Below are positions 1-4,388 of a DNA stretch of 6,727 bases, piece by piece. Where the stretch lies: NCBI GenBank assembly GCA_945860425.1, contig CAMAQU010000097.1, positions 1-6,727 on the forward strand, given 5' to 3'. The position numbers were made by a program, and so were the translations under genes. The DNA comes from Sphingomonas paucimobilis (GTDB lineage Bacteria > Pseudomonadota > Alphaproteobacteria > Sphingomonadales > Sphingomonadaceae). The notes under the pieces were generated by a model. The model was given only the letters and a program-made list of their open reading frames with translations. It made no database searches and was not told where the DNA came from. Position 1 is the first letter of the stretch, and each line of letters starts with the position of its first letter.

Positions 1-254
1 CGCAAGGTGCCGATCAGGACGGCGACCTGATTGGCGGAATTTAATCCGGCAATGGCGGTTGCACCACCCAGCCCAAGGCCATCCTGCTGCAAACGCGCGG
101 CAATACGATCTGCAAGGTCATCCAGCGTGCGCCAGCTCATCCGTCCATCTGGATCGGCAACGGCGGGATCATCCGGGCGTTCCTGTGCAAAGGCTTTCAC
201 AAGGGCGGGCAGCGTCGCGAAATCGCGCGCAAGCAGATCAGATGAGCTCTCCAT
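1..254 (-). CDS. AMP-binding (ANL superfamily) acyl-CoA synthetase-like protein, N-terminal fragment
   Basis: This is the 5' end of a gene that runs leftward off the window; 84 complete codons are visible. The translation starts MESSSDLLARDF and passes through a stretch reading DPDGRMSWRTLDDLADRIA, then GLGGATAIAGLNSAN. A short helix, a 'D-G-x-x-(S/T)-(W/Y)-x-x-L-x-x-x-x-(D/N)-R-x-A' segment and a following beta strand that ends in an Asn are typical of the first 90 residues of class I adenylate-forming enzymes such as fatty-acyl-CoA and 4-coumarate-CoA ligases. The catalytic core (P-loop, A5, A8 and A10 motifs) lies outside the window, so the substrate cannot be named. The ATG at 254 is chosen; an in-frame ATG nine bases upstream at 263 is an equally possible start, and neither has a clear Shine-Dalgarno sequence. 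The gene is divergent from the dehydrogenase at 360. Confidence 0.82.
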   Translation of the reverse strand, partial: MESSSDLLARDFATLPALVKAFAQERPDDPAVADPDGRMSWRTLDDLADRIAARLQQDGLGLGGATAIAGLNSANQVAVLIGTL

Positions 255-359
255 AATGCACATTGGTTGCGGATGGGGGCATCCCGGTCAAGCCCCAGCC
301 GCACAGCATGGCCAAAGGAACAGGCTGACATCCGACCGCGCCTGCCCCATCAACAGGCG
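255..359. promoter_or_regulatory. Divergent intergenic region between the AMP-ligase and SDR genes
   Basis: These 105 bases separate two genes that point away from each other, so promoters for both should lie here or within the gene starts. On the minus strand a TTGACC hexamer (291-286) resembles a -35 box, but 17 bases downstream the sequence is AACCAA, which is a poor -10. A 5-base inverted repeat with a 4-base loop (GGATG at 271-275, CATCC at 280-284) could be an operator half-site or chance. No strong plus-strand promoter is visible. The role is inferred from position only. Confidence 0.3.
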
Positions 360-1043
360 ATGAGCGGATCTGTCCTCATCTTTGGCGCGTCAGGCGGCGT
401 CGGCGCAGCTCTTGCCGACGTTAGGGAAGCGCAAGGAAAAGGGCCCGTTTTTCGCTTTTCCCGGCAAGCCGGAGATTTCGACCTGACCGATGAGTCGAGC
501 ATTGCCCGCTGCGTCGCCCGCGCGACAGAGGCAGGCCCGCCAGAGCTGTGCATCGTGGCAACCGGCCTCCTCTCCCGCGCCGAGCATCGCCCTGAACGCG
601 CGATTCGGGAACTCAACGCAGATTGGATGGCGGAAAATTTTGCCATCAACACCATTGGCCCCGCACTCATCGCCAAGCATGTCGCCGCCGCCCTGCCGCG
701 GGGACAGCGTTCCGTGCTGGCCCTGCTGTCCGCCCGTGTTGGCAGCATTAGCGACAACCGACTGGGCGGCTGGCACAGCTATCGCGCGTCAAAGGCGGCG
801 CTCAACATGATTGTGAAGGGGGTGGCGCTGGAACTGGCACGCACCCGGCCAGAGGCGATTTGCGTAGCGTTGCACCCCGGCACGGTCGAAACAGGTCTCA
901 GCGCACCTTTTCGATCCGGCGGAGATGAGGGCGTTCATTCCCCCGCTCATGCGGCCAATTGCTTGCTGGATGTCATTGACCGGCTAACCCCTGCCGATAG
1001 CGGCAAATGCTTTGCTTGGGATGGGCAGGAAATCCCGGCCTAA
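360..1043 (+). CDS. SDR-family NAD(P)-dependent oxidoreductase, C-factor-like
   Basis: The product is a 227-residue short-chain dehydrogenase/reductase with a Rossmann fold, probably cytosolic. The glycine-rich cofactor motif GASGGVG is at residues 9-15. The active-site tetrad can be placed as Asn97 (AINTIGP), Ser124 (LLSARVGS), Tyr141 and Lys145 (HSYRASKAAL), followed by PGTVET at 173-178. Arg35 after the second strand suggests a preference for NADP(H). The usual NNAG motif is replaced by VATG at 67-70, and the C-terminus ends with W-D-G-x-x-I-P, both reminiscent of the CsgA/C-factor and sniffer-like branch. The substrate is unknown. The start at 360 is preferred because the SDR fold begins there with M-S-G-S-V-L-I-F-G; a longer reading from 267 adds 31 basic, low-complexity residues with no family counterpart. 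Upstream there is only a weak AGG. The siroheme-type gene follows 44 bases after the stop. Confidence 0.88.
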   Translation: MSGSVLIFGASGGVGAALADVREAQGKGPVFRFSRQAGDFDLTDESSIARCVARATEAGPPELCIVATGLLSRAEHRPERAIRELNADWMAENFAINTIGPALIAKHVAAALPRGQRSVLALLSARVGSISDNRLGGWHSYRASKAALNMIVKGVALELARTRPEAICVALHPGTVETGLSAPFRSGGDEGVHSPAHAANCLLDVIDRLTPADSGKCFAWDGQEIPA

Positions 1044-1062
1044 TCGCGCGATTTGGCCGGAT
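1032..1062 (+). terminator. Strong palindrome/stem-loop across the SDR stop codon
   Basis: A 26-base near-perfect palindrome spans 1035-1060. The outer arms are CCGGCC (1035-1040) and GGCCGG (1055-1060); a single T-T mismatch (1041/1054) separates them from a perfect 12-base palindrome AATCGCGCGATT (1042-1053). With one bulged C (1034) the stem extends by two more A-T pairs. The TAA stop (1041-1043) lies inside the left arm. As RNA it should form a GC-rich hairpin between two genes read in the same direction. No T-run follows, so it is not a canonical intrinsic terminator. It could be a U-less terminator, an mRNA-stabilising structure or a binding site for a dimeric protein. Confidence 0.45.
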
Positions 1063-1087
1063 GCACTACTCCTGCTAATCAGCGGCG

Positions 1088-1858
1088 ATGCATAGTCTTC
1101 CCATATTTGTGCGCCTGCGCGACCGTCCTGTTATCCTGCTTGGTGATGGGGAGGCAGCGGATGCCAAACGCCGCCTGCTGGAACGGGCGCAGGCGCAGAT
1201 TATTGGCGAAGACGGGCAAGCCGCCCTTGCCATTGTCGCCATTGAGGATGATGCGGAGGCGGAAGCCGCCATTGCCCGCCTGAAGGCGCGCGGCATATTG
1301 GTGAATGCCGTGGATCGCGCGGCGGCTTGCGACTTTACCCTACCGGCCATTGTGGACAGAGACCCTGTCATCATCGCCATTGGTACCGGCGGGGCGTCAG
1401 CGGGTCTGGCCAAGGCGTTGCGCCAGCGGCTGGAAGCCATGATCCCCGCAGGGCTGGGTGCAGTTGCACGCACGCTTGGCACCTCCAGAGCGGCCCTGCG
1501 GCAGCGCTGGCCCAATGGTGCCGATCGCCGCCGCGCAATTGATTCTGCCTTTGAAGAAGGTGGCCCGCTTGATCCTTTTGGTGAAGCAGATGAGACCAGC
1601 GTCACCCAATGGCTGGAAGGCGCGGGCAGCGGCGCGACAGCGCGATTCCATCATGTGGTTGTGACCTCGAATGATCCGGACGATCTGAGCATTCGAACAG
1701 CCCGGCTTTTGGCGCAGGCGGATTTGGTGCTGCATCAGGCCGCTGTTGCCCCAGCCGTCCTCAACCGCGCCAGAGCCGATGCCCAACGGACGCAATGCGA
1801 AACAGCGCCTGATATGCCGCCGCCTGGCATGACCGTTTTTGTCGAGTGGCAAGGATGA
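1088..1858 (+). CDS. Siroheme synthase-like protein (precorrin-2 dehydrogenase / sirohydrochlorin ferrochelatase domain) with degenerate SUMT tail
   Basis: The first 150 residues match the Met8/CysG N-terminal module, which oxidises precorrin-2 with NAD+ and inserts Fe2+ to make sirohaem, the cofactor of sulfite and nitrite reductases. Visible landmarks are the opening LPIFVRLRDRPVILLGDGEAA with a GDG nucleotide loop (residues 19-21) in place of the usual GGG, Asp76 in NAVD (matching the catalytic Asp of CysG), LPAIVDRDP (85-93) and IGTGGASAGLAKALRQRLE (98-116). The position of the phosphorylated Ser of Salmonella CysG is Thr100 here. About 15-20 residues seem to be missing between the dinucleotide loop and residue 48, so the Rossmann half is compact. 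Residues 186-232 resemble the opening of uroporphyrinogen-III C-methyltransferase (DPDDL, then TARLLAQADLVLH and ARADA) but the SAM-binding GAGPG is lost and the protein ends at 256, against about 457 in full CysG. A separate methylase would be needed. The start has only a weak ribosome site. Confidence 0.8.
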   Translation: MHSLPIFVRLRDRPVILLGDGEAADAKRRLLERAQAQIIGEDGQAALAIVAIEDDAEAEAAIARLKARGILVNAVDRAAACDFTLPAIVDRDPVIIAIGTGGASAGLAKALRQRLEAMIPAGLGAVARTLGTSRAALRQRWPNGADRRRAIDSAFEEGGPLDPFGEADETSVTQWLEGAGSGATARFHHVVVTSNDPDDLSIRTARLLAQADLVLHQAAVAPAVLNRARADAQRTQCETAPDMPPPGMTVFVEWQG

Positions 1859-1876
1859 GCCGCGCAATGGCGCGCT
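1858..1876 (+). terminator. Stem-loop at the 3' end of the siroheme-type gene
   Basis: CGCGC (1861-1865) and GCGCG (1870-1874) pair around an AATG loop, and the stem extends by G1859-C1875 and A1858-T1876 with C1860 bulged. It begins at the last base of the TGA stop codon. There is no T-run downstream, so termination is a guess from position and stem strength. Confidence 0.35.
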
Positions 1877-1901
1877 GGATCCGAGGCAAATAGCCTAATC
1901 C
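1877..1901. terminator. Second stem-loop in the convergent gap, overlapping the phhB 3' end
   Basis: AGGC (1884-1887) and GCCT (1893-1896) flank a five-base AT-rich loop, and GGAT (1877-1880) pairs with ATCC (1898-1901) beyond a small internal loop. The structure covers the phhB stop codon (TAG on the minus strand, 1897-1895). It sits in the 36-base space between two converging genes, where a bidirectional terminator would be expected, but no T-tract follows on either strand. Confidence 0.3.
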
Positions 1902-2185
1902 ATCAGGGCGTCGATGGCGCGCGCCATGCTGATATCGCGTTCGGACAAGCCGCCCGCATCATGTGTGGTCAAAAGGATTTCCACCCGGTTCCAGACATTT
2001 GACCATTCTGGGTGATGATCTTGCACCTCGGCCAGCAAGGCGACCCGTGTCATAAAGGCAAAGGCTTCTGAAAAATCCTGAAAGAGGAATTGGCGGACAA
2101 TGGCGTCGCGCCCATCCTCATAATCCCAATCGCCCAGCGCATCGAGCGCGGCGGCGCGTTGTTCAGGAGTGAGTTGTTCGACCAT
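1895..2185 (-). CDS. phhB: 4a-hydroxytetrahydrobiopterin dehydratase (pterin-4a-carbinolamine dehydratase, PCD/DCoH)
   Basis: This 96-residue protein matches the PCD/DCoH family in full length. The enzyme removes water from 4a-hydroxytetrahydrobiopterin, regenerating the pterin cofactor after aromatic amino acid hydroxylation (EC 4.2.1.96). The signature is intact: E-V-Q-D-H-H-P-E-W at 53-61, N-R-V-E at 66-69, and T-H-D-A-G-G-L-S at 74-81, giving the expected active-site histidines His57, His58 and His75. The ATG at 2185 is well supported: it gives the usual family N-terminus (VEQLTPEQR) and is preceded at six bases by AAGAGG. The frame stays open to 2437, but that extension lies antisense to ccmA and lacks family similarity. 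No phenylalanine hydroxylase gene is next to it, so its partner is elsewhere or it serves another pterin. It is divergent from ccmA and convergent with the siroheme-type gene. Confidence 0.95.
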   Translation of the reverse strand: MVEQLTPEQRAAALDALGDWDYEDGRDAIVRQFLFQDFSEAFAFMTRVALLAEVQDHHPEWSNVWNRVEILLTTHDAGGLSERDISMARAIDALMD

Positions 2186-2288
2186 ATTTTGCCTCTTTTC
2201 AATTCTGTGCCTATGTCGCAGCCATGACAGGTAAAGGTCAACAGGCCCAGAGCACAAAGGCGGTCGACGCATCGCGACAGGCGGCGGC
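2186..2288. promoter_or_regulatory. Divergent phhB / ccmA promoter region
   Basis: These 103 bases lie between two genes transcribed away from each other and should hold both promoters. For ccmA, TTGCCT (2189-2194) and TATGTC (2212-2217) are spaced by 17 bases and would give a leader of about 65 bases. For phhB, TTGACC on the minus strand (2241-2236) is a good -35, but the matching -10 at 17-18 bases (CGACAT or GACATA) is weak. If both are real, the two promoters overlap head to head and could interfere. Hexamer matches are partial, so confidence is low. Confidence 0.3.
2192..2197 (-). promoter_or_regulatory. Ribosome binding site of phhB
   Basis: On the minus strand AAGAGG lies six bases before the ATG at 2185. 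It is the clearest Shine-Dalgarno sequence in the window and fixes the phhB start against the longer open frame. Confidence 0.75.
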
Positions 2289-2873
2289 ATGAGCGCGCGG
2301 CTGTCGGTTGAGGCTCTGTCCTGCCTGCGCGGCGGACGGATTTTATTCAAGGGCGTGAGCTTTGCGCTCCAACCGGGTGAGGCCGTGCTTCTGACCGGGC
2401 CGAATGGCGTTGGAAAATCCAGCCTATTGCGCATCATCGCAGGTCTGCTGCCTGCTTTTTCGGGCCATGTTGAAACCAGCGGCGGGATTGCGCTTGCCGA
2501 TGAACATATGGCGCTCGACCCGCGCCTCCCGCTGGCTGACGCCCTTGCCTATTGGGCGCGCATCGATGGCGGAGGCGACAAAGCCGTGGCCGATGCCCTT
2601 GCCGCCTTTGATCTCGCCCGGCTTGCAGAAGTTCCGGTGCGCATGCTTTCCACCGGGCAGCGCCGCCGCGCCACATTGGCACGCGTGCACGCCGCAAACG
2701 CCGCGATTTGGTTGCTGGATGAGCCGGGCAATGGTCTGGATGCAGCGTCGCTCGCCTTGCTGGCCGAGGCTATGGCAGCACATCGGGCCAAGGGCGGGAT
2801 TATTCTGGCCGCCTCTCACCAAATGCTCGACTTGCCCGGCGCACCCAGCCTGACGCTGGAGGCTGCGGCATGA
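2289..2873 (+). CDS. ccmA: Haem exporter ATP-binding protein CcmA (cytochrome c maturation)
   Basis: CcmA is the ATPase of the CcmABCDE system I machinery; with CcmB it powers release of haem-loaded CcmE for cytochrome c maturation in the periplasm, acting at the cytoplasmic face of the inner membrane. The 194-residue product is a single ABC nucleotide-binding domain: Walker A GPNGVGKSS at 37-45, ABC signature LSTGQRRR at 120-127, Walker B IWLLDEP at 140-146 and the H-loop His177 (AASHQ). LSTGQ followed by basic residues and the short length fit CcmA better than other ABC ATPases, and ccmB directly after it settles the call. The Q-loop region (ALADEHMALDPRLPL, about 68-82) has no glutamine where E. 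coli CcmA has GHQPG, an apparent Glu/His replacement. The start at 2289 has a weak AGGCGG upstream. The ccmA stop overlaps the ccmB start in an ATGA. Confidence 0.93.
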   Translation: MSARLSVEALSCLRGGRILFKGVSFALQPGEAVLLTGPNGVGKSSLLRIIAGLLPAFSGHVETSGGIALADEHMALDPRLPLADALAYWARIDGGGDKAVADALAAFDLARLAEVPVRMLSTGQRRRATLARVHAANAAIWLLDEPGNGLDAASLALLAEAMAAHRAKGGIILAASHQMLDLPGAPSLTLEAAA

Positions 2874-3517
2874 AGGCCTTTTTTGCCATTTTGAAGCGGG
2901 ACCTCAGGCTCTCTCTTGGCGCGGGCGGCATTGGCCTGCCCATTGCCTTCTTCCTGCTGGTCGCAACGCTGTATCCCTTTGCGGTTGGGCCGGATGGCGC
3001 GCTTTTGGCGCGCACCGGGGGCGGTGTCATTTGGGTTGCGGCGTTGCTGGCGGCCTTGCTGCCGATTGACCGTCTCATTGCGCCCGACGCAGAAAGCGGT
3101 GTGCTCGATCAATATGCCGTGCGCGGCATTGGGGAGGAAACGGTCGCCACGGCCAAGATTGCCGCCCATTGGCTGGGCTTTGGCCCACCCCTGATGCTGG
3201 CTGCCCTCCCTGCTGCTGCGCTGTTGCGGCTGGATGGGGCAACATTGGCCGCGGTTGAGCTTGGCCTGTTGGTGGGGACGCCGGGGCTGGCGGCCTTGGG
3301 CGTGATGGTCGCAAGCCTGACCGCGGGGGTGCGGCGATCCGGCGCGTTGGGCGGCTTATTGATGCTGCCGCTGGCGGTGCCCCTGATCATCTTTGGCGCG
3401 GGAAGCATTGGGGATTTTGGCGGAGGGGCGCTGCGTTTTCTGGCAGCATCCTCTTTGCTGCTCGTGGCGATTGCCCCCTTTGCCGCAGGCGCGGGGATCA
3501 GGGCGCTGCGCGAATAG
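2870..3517 (+). CDS. ccmB: Haem exporter membrane protein CcmB (cytochrome c maturation)
   Basis: CcmB is the inner-membrane partner of CcmA. The 215-residue product is strongly hydrophobic, with about six likely membrane spans near residues 20-40, 50-66, 98-119, 126-150, 158-180 and 188-210, the usual CcmB plan and length. Family landmarks are visible: an N-terminal amphipathic segment (LKRDLRLSL, 8-16), RLIAPDAESGVLDQY at 68-82 corresponding to the cytosolic 'R-L-F-x-x-D-x-x-x-G-x-L-E-Q' segment, and MLPLAVPLIIFGAGS at 165-179 corresponding to the conserved 'LPL-x-x-P-x-(L/I)-IFG-(A/S)' stretch. It starts within the ccmA stop (ATGA at 2870-2873), so translation is probably coupled. No ccmC, ccmD or ccmE follows; the gene ends one base short of the stop codon of the converging methyltransferase. 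Confidence 0.93.
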   Translation: MKAFFAILKRDLRLSLGAGGIGLPIAFFLLVATLYPFAVGPDGALLARTGGGVIWVAALLAALLPIDRLIAPDAESGVLDQYAVRGIGEETVATAKIAAHWLGFGPPLMLAALPAAALLRLDGATLAAVELGLLVGTPGLAALGVMVASLTAGVRRSGALGGLLMLPLAVPLIIFGAGSIGDFGGGALRFLAASSLLLVAIAPFAAGAGIRALRE

Positions 3518-3533
3518 CTTAACGCGACCAGCG
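3504..3533. terminator. Stem-loop spanning both stop codons of convergent ccmB and the methyltransferase
   Basis: CGCTGCGCG (3504-3512) pairs with CGCG (3523-3526) and CAGCG (3529-3533), leaving a two-base bulge and a ten-base AT-rich loop. The loop contains both stop codons, TAG (3515-3517) for ccmB and TAA (3521-3519, minus strand) for the methyltransferase. Neither strand shows a T-tract beyond the stem. Position argues for a bidirectional transcription end, but the structure could also be incidental in GC-rich coding sequence. Confidence 0.35.
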
Positions 3534-4388
3534 GGCGAAAATGGCCGTGGGCAGTGTCAGTCCGCGTGTTTCCTCGCGCACGCCCAATTCCCCACATTCC
3601 ACCTGACCACCCAGATCGGCGAAATGCTGGCGGACAAGTTCGCCAATGGAGAGCGCAGACATGCGCACGGCATAAACGGTGAGGAACAAAAATCGCGAAT
3701 CGGCGTCCAGCAGCTTTCGGCACTCCGCAATCAGGGGCGGCAGGCCTTCTTCGAGCTTCCAGACTTCGCCTTCCGGCCCACGCCCATATTTGGGCGGGTC
3801 CAGAATAATCCCGTCATAGCGCTTGCCCCGGCGTACCTCGCGCGCGGCGAATTTAAGGGCATCGTCGATGATCCAACGGATCGGGCGATCTGCCATGCCG
3901 GATAGTGCGGCATTGGCGCGCGCCGCCTCCACCGATTTTTTGGAGGCATCCACATGCGTCACGGCCGCGCCCTTGGCCGCGAGCGCCAGCGTGCCGACGC
4001 CGGTATAGCCAAACAGGTTCATCGCGGACGGCGCCTCAAGCCCCGCCAATTGCCCGCGCATCCAGGTCCAGACTGGGGCCATATCTGGGAAGAAGCTTAA
4101 ATGCCGAAAGGGGGTTGGCTGCATTGTGAAACGCACCTCTTCCCATTGCCCCGTCCAGCCAGCGTGCGGCAATGGATGATCAAAGCGCCATTGGCCGCCG
4201 CCATCCTCATCAGACCCGGGCACAAATTCCCCCGCTGCATCCCAATTGGCTTGCGCCGGGGACCAAAGCGCCTGTGGTTCGGGCCGGATGAAACGATGCG
4301 GGCCATAACGTTCCAGCTTACGACCATGTCCCGAATCAATCAGGCCATAATCCGCCCAAGCGTCACCAATCAGGGTGATGGGTGTCAT
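3519..4388 (-). CDS. Class I SAM-dependent methyltransferase, RlmI/RlmK-like (COG1092-type)
   Basis: This 289-residue protein is a predicted cytosolic nucleic-acid (probably rRNA) methyltransferase. Residues 1-110 form the small N-terminal beta domain, including DSGHGRKLERYG (18-29) and RFIRPEPQALW (32-42). The Rossmann methyltransferase core follows: motif I NLFGYTGVGTLALAAKGA at 124-141, the acidic SAM ribose contact Asp147, the DD at 175-176, and motif IV LDPPKYGRG at 196-204. The DPPK-(F/Y)-G pattern is the hallmark of the RlmI/RlmK group. Unlike RlmI it has no N-terminal PUA domain, and the motif VI region reads LTVYAVRMS, without the S-C-S cysteine that RlmI uses for m5C chemistry, so base and site are undetermined. 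It starts inside the thrC stop codon (ATGA at 4388-4385) and is the last gene of the minus-strand operon. Confidence 0.88.
   Translation of the reverse strand: MTPITLIGDAWADYGLIDSGHGRKLERYGPHRFIRPEPQALWSPAQANWDAAGEFVPGSDEDGGGQWRFDHPLPHAGWTGQWEEVRFTMQPTPFRHLSFFPDMAPVWTWMRGQLAGLEAPSAMNLFGYTGVGTLALAAKGAAVTHVDASKKSVEAARANAALSGMADRPIRWIIDDALKFAAREVRRGKRYDGIILDPPKYGRGPEGEVWKLEEGLPPLIAECRKLLDADSRFLFLTVYAVRMSALSIGELVRQHFADLGGQVECGELGVREETRGLTLPTAIFARWSR

Noticed and set aside
286..291. TTGACC on the minus strand as a firm promoter for the AMP-ligase gene
   Set aside because: The matching -10 position reads AACCAA, so the evidence is only a single hexamer; it is noted in the intergenic entry rather than called as a promoter.
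267..359. Longer N-terminus for the SDR, starting at ATG 267
   Set aside because: The 31 extra residues are basic and of low complexity, have no SDR counterpart, and would fill nearly the whole divergent promoter region. The SDR fold begins cleanly at 360.
2186..2437. N-terminal extension of phhB by 84 residues, antisense to ccmA
   Set aside because: PCD proteins are about 95-115 residues, the ATG at 2185 has a good ribosome site, and the extension overlaps the Walker A coding region of ccmA on the other strand.
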